DNA of 8,481 bases from Bifidobacterium breve. Lineage in GTDB: Bacteria > Actinomycetota > Actinomycetes > Mycobacteriales > Mycobacteriaceae. Below are positions 1 to 7,185 of the stretch, in pieces. Positions within the stretch are counted from its first letter, which is position 1. Each line of letters opens with the position of its first letter. The translations under genes and the position numbers were made by a program. The stretch covers positions 1 through 8,481 of the forward strand of contig CAMCWJ010000108.1 of the NCBI GenBank assembly GCA_945882475.1, given 5' to 3'. Below the pieces are notes generated by a model. The model saw only the letters and a program-made list of their open reading frames with translations, was not told the DNA's origin and did no database searches.

Positions 1-372
1 GACGATGCCGGCGGCCGCCTCGATGCCGGACTCCCCCGGCCCACCCGGGTTGATGATCAGCGAGCCGATCTTCTCTCCGGTGGCGGGAAACCGGACCAGC
101 GCCAGGGTCGCGACGGCGCCGTCGGGGTTGGCGTAGTCCACCGGGACGGCGATCTTGCCGCACTGCGCCCCGGACGGGATCGGCAGCGCCTCACCACCCC
201 CGCCCACCGGCCGGCAGGGCCCCCACTGGACTTCCTGGCCGATCTTCGGCTCGGCGAGCACCGCTTTCCCGGGGACCACGCTCCCACAGCCGGCGCTCGA
301 CGACAGCAGGACGGCCACGGCGGGCAGCGCGATCGCGGTGCGCATCAGGCGGGGGCGACGGTGGAGCCTCAT
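1..372 (-). CDS. caeA: Hip1/CaeA-type lipoprotein serine hydrolase (N-terminal part)
   Basis: Partial gene; the C-terminal part runs off the left edge. The 124 visible residues start MRLHRRPRLMR, followed by a hydrophobic stretch and a lipobox (SSAGC, acylated Cys at residue 29), so this is a lipoprotein anchored outside the membrane. After it come a conserved PKIGQ-VQWGPC segment, an AQCGKIAVPVDY segment and the NPGGPGESG loop (about residues 107-115), the glycine-rich oxyanion loop of alpha/beta-hydrolases of the tripeptidyl-peptidase/proline-iminopeptidase type. The sequence closely resembles my memory of M. tuberculosis Hip1 (Rv2224c), a cell-envelope serine protease/esterase that cleaves GroEL2. 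The catalytic Ser, Asp and His lie outside the window, so activity cannot be judged. An in-frame ATG three codons upstream (381) is an alternative start; neither start has a clear ribosome site. It lies 80 bases downstream of the WS/DGAT gene on the same strand, so read-through is possible. Confidence 0.9.
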   Translation of the reverse strand, partial: MRLHRRPRLMRTAIALPAVAVLLSSSAGCGSVVPGKAVLAEPKIGQEVQWGPCRPVGGGGEALPIPSGAQCGKIAVPVDYANPDGAVATLALVRFPATGEKIGSLIINPGGPGESGIEAAAGIV

Positions 373-452
373 GGCTGACATGCTGCCATGCTTGGCCGCT
401 GTGCCTGGTAACGGCGGCTCCGGGCGCTCTCGGGGCCGAGCCTTGGGCGTTT

Positions 453-1883
453 TTAGTGCCGGCCGGCCGGTGCCCGCCCGGTGGCCGCGATCAACGCCTT
501 CATCTCGACCGGAAAGGCGTCAGCCATGTCCCACAGGTCGGGCAGCAGTTCCGGGCAGGAGATAAGCCCGACGTTGAGGGTGCCGTTGAGCGACATCACG
601 GTGATGTTGAGGCCGGCGCCGTGGAATATCGGGCCGAGCGGGTACATCGCCTGCACCTCGGCGCCGAGGAAGTACAGCGGGATCTGCGGCCCGGGCACGT
701 TCGACACCACGAGGTTATGCACCGGCCTGGTCTCGGTCAGACTGCTTTGCGCGTACACCCGCATCGCGACGCCGAAGACCGCCGGTCCGGCGAACTGACT
801 CCAGTCCTGCAGCAGGGAGGCACCGATCGCCGAGCTGTGCTCCTTGGCCGTGGAGTTGCCCCCGGCGATCGCGCGCAACCGCTCGCCGGGGTCGTTGATC
901 TGTGTTTGAAGGCTGGTGAACATTCCCGAGACCTGATTGCGCCCGGGCCGGTCGGAGCGGTCGTGCACCGACACCGGCACCATCGCCACGAGGCTGCTCT
1001 CGGGCAGTTCGTCGCGGTCGGCCAGGTATCGCCGCAGTACCCCCGACACCAGAGCCATCACCACGTCGTTGACCTTGACACCGAAATGGTCCTTGACCTT
1101 CTTGACGTCAGCCAGGTCGAGTTGGCACAGGGCCACATTGCGGTGTGCGGTCACGCTGGCGTTGAACGGGGTCTGCGGCGCGGCGAACGGGGAGGCCATC
1201 GCCCGTCCGCCGGCGGCCCGCCGCACGGTTTCCACCACGGTCGATACGGTGGCCGGCAGCACGCTGGTCGCCAGTCGCACCGGCCTGCTCGCGAACCGGC
1301 CAAGACCGCCGAGTGCGATACGCACGGGATTGGCGTCGGCGCCGGCCGCCGCCGGCACCGGCACCGGTGGCGGGGCCTTCGGTTCGGTGCTGCACAGCTG
1401 CGACATCAGGTTGGCTCCGGTGACGCCGTCAACGGCCGCGTGATGGATCTTGGTCAGCACCGCCAGGCGTCCACCCTTTCGGGTGTCCTTGCCGTCGAGG
1501 CCTTCGATGACCCACATCTCCCACAGCGGATGTCGCCGGTCCAGCGGCAGCGACGCCAGGTGACCACAGATCTCGCTGAGTTCTTCGCGGCCGCCGGGAG
1601 CGGGCAGGCCGATGCGGTGCAGATGACGTACGAGATCGAAGTCGTCGTCCTCCACCCACACCGGGTGGTCGAGGTTGAGGAAGCTGTTGGCCAGCTTCTC
1701 CCGGAACGTCGGGATGGCTGTGAGGCGCTCGGCCAAGTGCTCGCGCAGGCTCTCGAAGCTGTAGCCGCCCGGGATGGTCGCGGCATCGAGTTCGAGCACC
1801 GAGCAGACGTGCAGCGGTTGGGTAGGGGTCTCCAAATAGAGGAAGCTGGCGTCGAGTCCACTGAGTCGCTGCAGGTGCTGCAT
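453..1883 (-). CDS. WS/DGAT family wax ester synthase/diacylglycerol acyltransferase
   Basis: A 476-residue protein, the usual length for this family. It joins an acyl group from acyl-CoA to diacylglycerol (triacylglycerol) or a fatty alcohol (wax ester), normally at the inner face of the membrane or on lipid droplets. It shows the N-terminal signature QRLSGLDASFLYLET, the HPLW motif (residues 118-121), the active-site motif HHAAVDG (147-153, catalytic His and Asp intact) and a VNDVVMALVSGVLRRYL segment (the conserved ND motif), then a VSNVPGP motif and a C-terminal GLNITVMSLNG block. The ATG at 1883 is chosen because family members begin just before RLSGLDASF. A GTG at 1922 would add 13 residues and sits behind a weak purine run. 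It is divergent from panB. Mycobacteria carry many paralogues, so substrate and exact orthology cannot be assigned. Confidence 0.93.
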   Translation of the reverse strand: MQHLQRLSGLDASFLYLETPTQPLHVCSVLELDAATIPGGYSFESLREHLAERLTAIPTFREKLANSFLNLDHPVWVEDDDFDLVRHLHRIGLPAPGGREELSEICGHLASLPLDRRHPLWEMWVIEGLDGKDTRKGGRLAVLTKIHHAAVDGVTGANLMSQLCSTEPKAPPPVPVPAAAGADANPVRIALGGLGRFASRPVRLATSVLPATVSTVVETVRRAAGGRAMASPFAAPQTPFNASVTAHRNVALCQLDLADVKKVKDHFGVKVNDVVMALVSGVLRRYLADRDELPESSLVAMVPVSVHDRSDRPGRNQVSGMFTSLQTQINDPGERLRAIAGGNSTAKEHSSAIGASLLQDWSQFAGPAVFGVAMRVYAQSSLTETRPVHNLVVSNVPGPQIPLYFLGAEVQAMYPLGPIFHGAGLNITVMSLNGTLNVGLISCPELLPDLWDMADAFPVEMKALIAATGRAPAGRH

Positions 1884-1960
1884 CAGACGATGGTAGGGCC
1901 GTGCGAGTGTGAGCAAGGGCACTCTCGGACAAATTCACCCGGGCCCCCGACGGTGGCACA

Positions 1961-1966
1961 ATTAAA
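1961..1966 (-). promoter_or_regulatory. Possible -10 element of the WS/DGAT gene
   Basis: TTTAAT read on the minus strand, in the only AT-rich patch of the divergent spacer between the WS/DGAT gene and panB. It would place a transcription start near 1954, upstream of both candidate start codons. No convincing -35 hexamer is present at 16-18 bases. This is a weak call resting on composition and position. Confidence 0.25.
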
Positions 1967-2033
1967 GACGTCACACGAACCCGGGGACCCGGATGGGCCA
2001 CGAGGATCGACCCGACGAACATTGGATAACACC

Positions 2034-2927
2034 ATGTCCGATAAGACCATGGCCGCGCCTGCCCAGTCCGATTCTGCCCAGTCCGATTCTGCCCAGTCCG
2101 AGCAACCGCTCTACGGCGCAAGCGCCGAAGTCCGCACCCGGATCCGCACCCATCACCTGCATCAGATGAAGGCCGAGGGCCACCGGTGGGCGATGCTCAC
2201 GGCCTACGACTACTCCAGCGCGCGGGTTTTCGACGAGGCCGGCATCCCCGTGCTGCTCGTCGGCGACTCCGCCGCCAATGTGGTCTACGGATACGACACC
2301 ACCGTGGGCGTCACGGTCGACGAACTCATCCCCCTGGTGCGGGGAGTGGTCCGCGGCGCCAAGCACGCACTGGTGGTGGCGGACCTGCCGTTCGGCAGCT
2401 ACGAAGCCGGGCCGACCCAGGCCCTGGCCACCGCTACCCGATTCCTCAAGGAGGCCGGCGCGCACGCGGTCAAACTTGAGGGCGGCGAGCGCGTCGCCGA
2501 GCAGATCGCGACGCTCAGCACAGCCGGCATCCCGGTGATGGCCCACATCGGCTTCACCCCGCAGAGCGTCAACGGCCTCGGCGGATTCCGAGTGCAGGGC
2601 CGCGGCGACGCGGCAGAGCAGACCATCGCCGACGCGATCGCGGTGCAGGAGGCGGGTGCGTTCGCGGTCGTGATGGAGATGGTTCCGGCTGAGCTCGCGA
2701 CTCAGATCACCGGCAAGCTCACCATCCCGACCATCGGCATCGGCGCCGGGCGACACTGCGACGCCCAGGTTCTGGTGTGGCAGGACATGGCCGGCCTCAC
2801 CAGCGGCAAGACCGCCAGGTTCGTTAAGCGATTCGGTGATGTGCGTTCCGAATTGCACCGTGCCGCAACGCAATACGCCGACGAGGTGGCCAGCGGGGCA
2901 TTTCCCGCCGAGGAGCACAGCTTCTGA
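2034..2927 (+). CDS. panB: 3-methyl-2-oxobutanoate hydroxymethyltransferase
   Basis: PanB transfers a hydroxymethyl group from 5,10-methylenetetrahydrofolate to 2-oxoisovalerate, giving ketopantoate, the first committed step of pantothenate and coenzyme A synthesis in the cytoplasm. The 297-residue product shows the expected features: metal-binding Asp in VGDS (D78) and ADLP (D117), VKLEGG with K147 and E149, the catalytic Glu in MEMVPAE (E215), and the conserved GFRVQGR and TIGIGAG segments. It ends in EEHSF, as mycobacterial PanB proteins do. It is about 16 residues longer than the M. tuberculosis protein as I remember it. The excess is N-terminal: the SEQxxYGA motif that begins that protein starts at residue 22 here, behind a Ser/Asp/Ala/Gln repeat. 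The ATG at 2034 is the first in frame after the divergent spacer and lacks a clear Shine-Dalgarno; ATG 2049 is an alternative. The frame stays open far upstream, antisense to the WS/DGAT gene, which is not taken as coding. Confidence 0.97.
   Translation: MSDKTMAAPAQSDSAQSDSAQSEQPLYGASAEVRTRIRTHHLHQMKAEGHRWAMLTAYDYSSARVFDEAGIPVLLVGDSAANVVYGYDTTVGVTVDELIPLVRGVVRGAKHALVVADLPFGSYEAGPTQALATATRFLKEAGAHAVKLEGGERVAEQIATLSTAGIPVMAHIGFTPQSVNGLGGFRVQGRGDAAEQTIADAIAVQEAGAFAVVMEMVPAELATQITGKLTIPTIGIGAGRHCDAQVLVWQDMAGLTSGKTARFVKRFGDVRSELHRAATQYADEVASGAFPAEEHSF
2061..2100 (+). repeat. 15-bp tandem repeat in the panB 5' end
   Basis: The unit GCCCAGTCCGATTCT occurs at 2061-2075 and again, identically, at 2076-2090. 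A third copy keeps its first 10 bases (2091-2100) before diverging. The unit length is a multiple of three, so it encodes repeated AQSDS in the PanB N-terminus without breaking the frame. Perfect identity of the two full copies suggests recent slippage or duplication. Confidence 0.95.
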
Positions 2928-2928
2928 T

Positions 2929-2948
2929 CCGCCGGTCGCGTCCGGCGG
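2929..2948 (+). terminator. GC-rich hairpin after panB
   Basis: A perfect 7-bp stem (CCGCCGG at 2929-2935, CCGGCGG at 2942-2948) with a 6-base loop starts one base after the panB stop. There is no following T-run, so it is at best one of the U-less hairpins proposed as terminators in mycobacteria. It could also attenuate or protect a panB-CYTH/CHAD transcript. The structure is seen in the sequence; the terminator role is inferred. Confidence 0.45.
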
Positions 2949-3014
2949 GGGTGTTCACCTTGGTGTGCGACGATGTGCGACCCCAGCCGCGCTCCCGTCG
3001 CGGGTGGGAGGCGC

Positions 3015-3027
3015 GAGGGGAAGGTGG
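3015..3027 (+). promoter_or_regulatory. Ribosome binding site deciding the CYTH-CHAD start
   Basis: A purine-rich GAGGGGAAGGTGG run lies just before ATG 3030, its GAGGGG part 9 bases from the start codon. The other in-frame ATG, at 2973, has no such site. This favours 3030 and removes 19 residues that do not resemble a CYTH N-terminus. Confidence 0.7.
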
Positions 3028-3029
3028 AG

Positions 3030-4530
3030 ATGGCGAAGTCAGGTGGCTCATCGCGGCATCTTGAGGTGGAGCGAAAGTTCGACGTCACTGACGGCGCGGT
3101 AACCCCGTCGTTCGACGGGCTTTCGCTGATCACCCGGGCCGATCGGCTGCCGACGCAATCGTTGGAAGCGGTGTACTTCGACACCGCCGGCCACGAACTC
3201 GCCACCCGCCGGATCACCCTGCGCCGCCGCACCGGTGGGCCCGACGCGGGCTGGCACCTGAAGCTGCCGTCGGGACCGGATGCCCGCACCGAGATCCACG
3301 CCCCACTCGGGCCAGACTCCGGCGCTGCCGAGGTCCCCGGCGAACTGATCGACGTCGTGGCCGCCGTCGTGCGCGGCCGTCCGCTGGTCCCGGTGGCGCG
3401 CATCGCCACCGCCCGCGACGTCACCCTGCTGCACGGCCCCGACGGCACCCCGCTGGCCGAATTCTGCGATGACCGGGTGCATGCCTGGTGCATCGATTCG
3501 CAGAACTCCAGCACCGGTACCGAACAGCAGTGGCGGGAATGGGAACTCGAGCTCGTCGACGCCGAGGCGACGGGCGCGCACGACATCCTGGCCCGACTGT
3601 GCAACCGCCTGCTCGACGCCGGGGCCGTCCCGGCGGGCCACGGCTCGAAACTGGCGAAGGTGCTCGGCGATGCCGCACCGCAGCGCTCCGAACCACCGTC
3701 CGACCCGGTCCATCGCGCCGTCGCCGAACAGGTCGAGCGCCTGCTGGAGTGGGATCGCGCGGTGCGCGCGGACGCCTACGACTCGGTGCACCAGATGCGG
3801 GTGGCCACCCGCCAGATCCGCAGCCTGCTGCAGGCCGCCGAGGATGCCTTCGGCCTGACCGACGACGCCTGGGTCCTTGGCGAACTTCGCGAACTGGCCG
3901 CGGTGCTGGGCACCGCCCGGGACGCCGAGGTGCTGGCCGAACGTTTTGCCCGGGCACTGGACGAGCTGCCCGCGGAACTGGTGCGCGGGCCGGTGCGCGA
4001 GCGGTTGGTCGAGGGCGCCCGGCGGCGGTATCAGGCCGGGCTGCGGCGGTCGCTGACGGCCATGCGCTCAGCCCGCTACTTCAGGATGCTCGACGCCCTC
4101 GACGGCCTCGTCGTAACGCAACCCGCCCCCGCGGAGGTCGACCGCCCGCCGGCGTCCATCGCGTCGAGCTATCGGAAGGTACGCAACGCCACCAGGGCGG
4201 CCAGAGCCGCCGAAGGCGCAGCTAAGGACGACGCGCTGCACCGAATCCGCAAGGCCGCCAAGCGACTTCGCTACGTGGCGGCCGCCACCGGTGATGCGAA
4301 GGTGGCCAGCCGGTCGAAGACCATCCAGACCCTCCTCGGCGACCATCAGGACAGCGTGGTCAGCCAGGAGCACCTGCTGACCCAGGCCGACGCTGCGCTC
4401 GCGGCCGGCGAAGACACCTTCACCTACGGCCTGCTCTACCAACGCGAGACTGAACAGGCCGACCGGGCCCGCGCCCGAGTCGACGACGCGCTCAGCGAAC
4501 TGCGCCGCACCGTTCGCGAGGCCCGTAGGG

Positions 4531-4550
<20 letters not shown>
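3030..4550 (+). CDS. CYTH-CHAD fusion protein (triphosphate tunnel fold plus polyphosphate-linked domain)
   Basis: A 506-residue soluble protein resembling M. tuberculosis Rv2226. The N-terminal CYTH domain (about residues 9-200) carries the signature ExExK as E12-V-E14-R-K16, then YFDT (49-52), the Arg-rich strand RRITLRRR (60-67), WHLKL (75-79) and the acidic strand EWELELVD (170-177). These residues line the tunnel that binds a triphosphate and metal in CYTH enzymes. The C-terminal CHAD domain (about 225-500) has its two helical His/Arg motifs: HQMRVATRQIRS from H254 and HRIRKAAKRLR from H404. CHAD domains are known to bind inorganic polyphosphate, so a role in tripolyphosphate/polyphosphate handling is likely, but the substrate is not shown by sequence. 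It lies 102 bases after panB on the same strand. Its last codons and TAA overlap the 3' end of rnpB on the opposite strand. Confidence 0.93.
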
Positions 4551-4950
<400 letters not shown>

Positions 4951-4955
4951 TTACC

Positions 4956-4961
4956 AACGTA
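4956..4961 (-). promoter_or_regulatory. Likely -10 element of rnpB
   Basis: TACGTT on the minus strand ends six bases before the first base of the rnpB P1 helix, the right place for a SigA-type -10 element (TANNNT). The -35 region (about 4979-4984) does not match TTGACA. The 42 bases between the methyltransferase stop and rnpB would hold the whole core promoter. Read-through from the upstream operon could add transcripts. Confidence 0.5.
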
Positions 4962-4992
4962 GCGCGCCGAGGCGCAATTCGGCGAGCACGGG

Positions 4993-6045
4993 TCAGTAAG
5001 CCTTGCGGTAGACCAGCCAGCGCAACTCGATCGGGGAGTCTCCGCGGGGCACGTCGAAGACGTCGAGACCGCTGACCCAGTTGGCATACCAACTGGTGGG
5101 AGGCCATTTGTCGGCCGGCAGGTGATCCTTCTCGTAATCGTGAACCGAGTCATCGGCGATCAGGTGCAGCGGGTGAGGGCTTGCCGCACCCGCAAGTTCG
5201 GTGGCGGTGAAGATCGAGGTGTAGCACTGCTGGCCGAGCTCGCGCGCCGCATCGTCGGGGGTATAGCCGTCACGCGCCAAAAAGATGTTGAACACCAGTT
5301 GCCCGCCGGGCGCCAAACAGTGCGCGGCGAGGTCGAAGACGCCACTGAGTTGCTCGGTGGTGCGGAAGTCCGACACCACCTCCGAGAGGAGTATCAGTTG
5401 GTAGTCGCGGCGCAGGTCCTCCAGGGTTTCGAACACGTCGCGCTGGATGACCCGGATTCCAAGGGACTCCCGCTGGGCTTCGGTCCGAAGGATGTCGGCA
5501 AATTTCTCGGTCATCTCGACGGCGTCGACCGGGTGTCCGCGGCGGGCCAGAGCAAGGGTGTTGCGTCCAGTTCCGGCACCGATGTCAAGAATCGGGAACG
5601 CGATCGGGTTGTCGGCGTCAGCGGCCAGCGCCCAGACCCGGGCGTCCGGTTCGGTGCCGAACAGAGGCGGCTCGCGGGTGGCGACCCAATTGTCGTAGGC
5701 GCCCTGGACGGTGAACCACTGCGCCTTGACGTGGTAGTTGACCGAAAGACCCACCGGCGCCTCGTAGGTGATGACGATGTCCGATCGGGGTGAGGCCGCA
5801 TACGCATCGGCGAGTTGGCCCGCCAGCACCGAGCGCAACTGTGCGAGTTCCTCCGCGCTGAACCGCACGCCCAGCGAGGCGAACAGGTCGTCGCACATCG
5901 CGACGTACTCCTCCAGCATGCCCGGCGCCGCCGGGATCCTGATCTCGCCCTGGGCGACCGCTCGGCGGTGCAGCCGCCGCGTCATCGCCGGGCGCAGGTC
6001 GGTCCCGTCGTGCAGGCCGCGGGGGGCATCGGTCGGTTCGGACAT
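4993..6045 (-). CDS. SAM-dependent class I methyltransferase, function unassigned
   Basis: A 350-residue cytoplasmic protein in two parts. Residues about 30-145 form an N-terminal region I cannot name, with a conserved-looking helix-rich start (PAAPGMLEEYVAMCDDLF) and an NYHVKAQ...YDNWVATREPPLFG block. Residues about 150-260 are a Rossmann methyltransferase core: motif I ILDIGAGTG (152-160), the acidic residue after strand 2 (VDAVE, E177), strand 4 with YQLILLSEVVSDF (215-227) and APGGQLVFNIF (245-255). The C-terminal tail is rich in Trp and Tyr (KWPPTSWYANWVSGLDVF, 313-330). All SAM-binding motifs look intact. The substrate cannot be told from sequence. The start is firm: AGGAG lies 5 bases before the ATG. 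It begins 12 bases after the RNase H-phosphatase stop and is probably co-transcribed with it; rnpB follows. M. tuberculosis has the unrelated Rv2227 at about this point. Confidence 0.88.
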   Translation of the reverse strand: MSEPTDAPRGLHDGTDLRPAMTRRLHRRAVAQGEIRIPAAPGMLEEYVAMCDDLFASLGVRFSAEELAQLRSVLAGQLADAYAASPRSDIVITYEAPVGLSVNYHVKAQWFTVQGAYDNWVATREPPLFGTEPDARVWALAADADNPIAFPILDIGAGTGRNTLALARRGHPVDAVEMTEKFADILRTEAQRESLGIRVIQRDVFETLEDLRRDYQLILLSEVVSDFRTTEQLSGVFDLAAHCLAPGGQLVFNIFLARDGYTPDDAARELGQQCYTSIFTATELAGAASPHPLHLIADDSVHDYEKDHLPADKWPPTSWYANWVSGLDVFDVPRGDSPIELRWLVYRKAY

Positions 6046-6050
6046 CGGTT

Positions 6051-6055
6051 CTCCT
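6051..6055 (-). promoter_or_regulatory. Strong Shine-Dalgarno of the methyltransferase gene
   Basis: AGGAG on the minus strand, 5 bases upstream of ATG 6045, in the 12-base gap after the preceding stop codon. It is the clearest ribosome site in the right-hand operon and fixes the start; it also suggests efficient independent initiation. Confidence 0.8.
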
Positions 6056-6057
6056 GT

Positions 6058-7185
6058 TCAGCCCTGAAGATACGAGGTGTCGTTGACCAGTCGCACCGAG
6101 GCGCCCGCGTCGGGGTAGAACTCGGCGATGCTCAGCGACGCGAGGTCCAGGTGCAACCGGTGCAGGATCGTGGCGCCGGCGCCCAGGGCGATCCGCAGCA
6201 TCGTCTTGATCGGCGTGACGTGCGAGACCACCAGCACGGTGCCGCTGCCGTGCCGGGCGACGATTCGTTCCCGGGCCCGCTGGACCCGATCCCAGACCTC
6301 ATCGAAGCTCTCGCCACCCGGCGGCCGCAGGCTGGTGTCGCGCAGCCAGCGACCGTGCACATCGGGGTGGCGCTCGGCCGCCTCGAGGAACGTCAGCCCT
6401 TCCCACTCCCCGAAATCGGTCTCGATCAGGTCGTCGTCGACCTCCACGGCAAGGCCGAGGGCGTCCGCGGCCGCGGCGGCGGTGTCGCGCGCCCGCTGCA
6501 GCGGGGAACTGATCACCGCCGTGATGCCGCCCTTGGCGGCCAGATGGCGGGCGGCGTCGGCGGCCTGACGGCGGCCGACGTCGGTGAGTTCGGGGTTCCC
6601 GCGGCCCGAATAGCGGCGCTGCACCGACAATTCGGTCTGTCCGTGCCGCAGCAGCAACAGGCGGGTGGGTCCGCCTCGATTGCCGGTCCAGGCCGACGGC
6701 TGAACGGCGATCGCACTGGCCGGCGGATCGCCGGCGGTGACACTGGCCGGCGGATCGCCGGCGGTGACACTGGCGGGCGAACCAGCGGCGGCATCCATGG
6801 CTTCATTGGCCAGCCGATCAGCATGGGTGTTGCGCTCCCGTGGAATCCAGGAGTAGCTGACCGAGCCGAACGTCGACGCCAGCGACCGGGCCTGCTGATG
6901 CAACTCCGCCATCGCGGGGTGTTTGACCTTCCAGCGCCCGGTCATCTGCTCGACCACCAGCTTGGAGTCCATCGATACCGCCACCTCGTCGGCACCCAGG
7001 CGGTGCGCCTCCTCGAGGCCGGCGATCAGGCCGCGGTACTCCGCCACGTTGTTCGTGGTCTGCCCGATCGCCTGCTTGCGCTCGGCCAGCACCCTGGCGT
7101 GGTCCTCGGAGAACACCACCGCACCGAAACCGGCCGGACCCGGGTTCCCGCGGGACCCGCCGTCCACCTCGATCAGTACCTTCAC
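6058..7185 (-). CDS. Bifunctional RNase HI / histidine phosphatase (CobC-like)
   Basis: A 375-residue fusion resembling M. tuberculosis Rv2228c. The N-terminal RNase HI domain (about 1-135) cuts RNA in RNA-DNA hybrids. Its four acidic catalytic residues are present: D8 in VDGGSRGNPG, E49 in NVAEYRGL, D73 in MDSKLVVEQM and D123 in HADRLAN. The C-terminal domain (about 173-375) is a phosphoglycerate-mutase-like phosphatase with the RHG motif (180-182), R231 in SSPLQRA, the acidic E255 and the second catalytic His, H322, in VVSHVTPIK. In Rv2228c this domain is an acid phosphatase with reported alpha-ribazole phosphatase (cobalamin) activity. The Ala/Pro-rich linker (about 136-172) carries a 9-residue repeat. 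GTG 7185 is chosen because MKVLIEVDGG matches the family start and the GTG overlaps the preceding stop as GTGA, a sign of translational coupling. An ATG 13 codons upstream (7224) is less likely. Confidence 0.95.
   Translation of the reverse strand: MKVLIEVDGGSRGNPGPAGFGAVVFSEDHARVLAERKQAIGQTTNNVAEYRGLIAGLEEAHRLGADEVAVSMDSKLVVEQMTGRWKVKHPAMAELHQQARSLASTFGSVSYSWIPRERNTHADRLANEAMDAAAGSPASVTAGDPPASVTAGDPPASAIAVQPSAWTGNRGGPTRLLLLRHGQTELSVQRRYSGRGNPELTDVGRRQAADAARHLAAKGGITAVISSPLQRARDTAAAAADALGLAVEVDDDLIETDFGEWEGLTFLEAAERHPDVHGRWLRDTSLRPPGGESFDEVWDRVQRARERIVARHGSGTVLVVSHVTPIKTMLRIALGAGATILHRLHLDLASLSIAEFYPDAGASVRLVNDTSYLQG
6714..6767 (-). repeat. 27-bp tandem repeat in the RNase H-phosphatase linker
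   Basis: Two perfect 27-base copies, 6714-6740 and 6741-6767, are followed by a decayed partial copy from 6768 (first 7 bases identical). The unit is in frame and encodes the nine residues AGDPPASVT (circularly permuted) in the flexible linker between the two enzyme domains. Each copy also contains an internal inverted GCCGGCGGATCGCCGGC element that could promote slippage. Confidence 0.95.

Noticed and set aside
421..445. Possible terminator hairpin after the WS/DGAT stop (CTCG/CGAG on the minus strand).
   Set aside because: The stem is only about 4 bp around a 4-base loop with no T-run, too weak to call.
456..2033. A long plus-strand open frame antisense to the WS/DGAT gene and continuous with panB, which could suggest a giant PanB fusion.
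   Set aside because: The upstream translation has no recognisable family and is His/Arg/Gly/Gln-rich, typical of the complement of a GC-rich gene. The minus strand encodes an intact WS/DGAT protein with its active-site motif. PanB family boundaries fit a start near 2034.
2021..2034. Possible -10 box giving a leaderless panB transcript (TTGGATAAC just before the ATG).
   Set aside because: The hexamers at the required distance match TANNNT poorly and no -35 is visible, so no promoter is called.
1429..2121. A minus-strand open frame covering the WS/DGAT start and the panB repeat, with a TGQNR repeat.
   Set aside because: It is an out-of-frame reading of the WS/DGAT gene plus the complement of the 15-bp repeat; there is no independent evidence of coding.
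6711..6790. The direct repeats near 6714-6767 considered as a CRISPR-like array.
   Set aside because: The copies are directly adjacent with no spacers, and the unit is a multiple of three inside a coding linker, so this is a tandem duplication.
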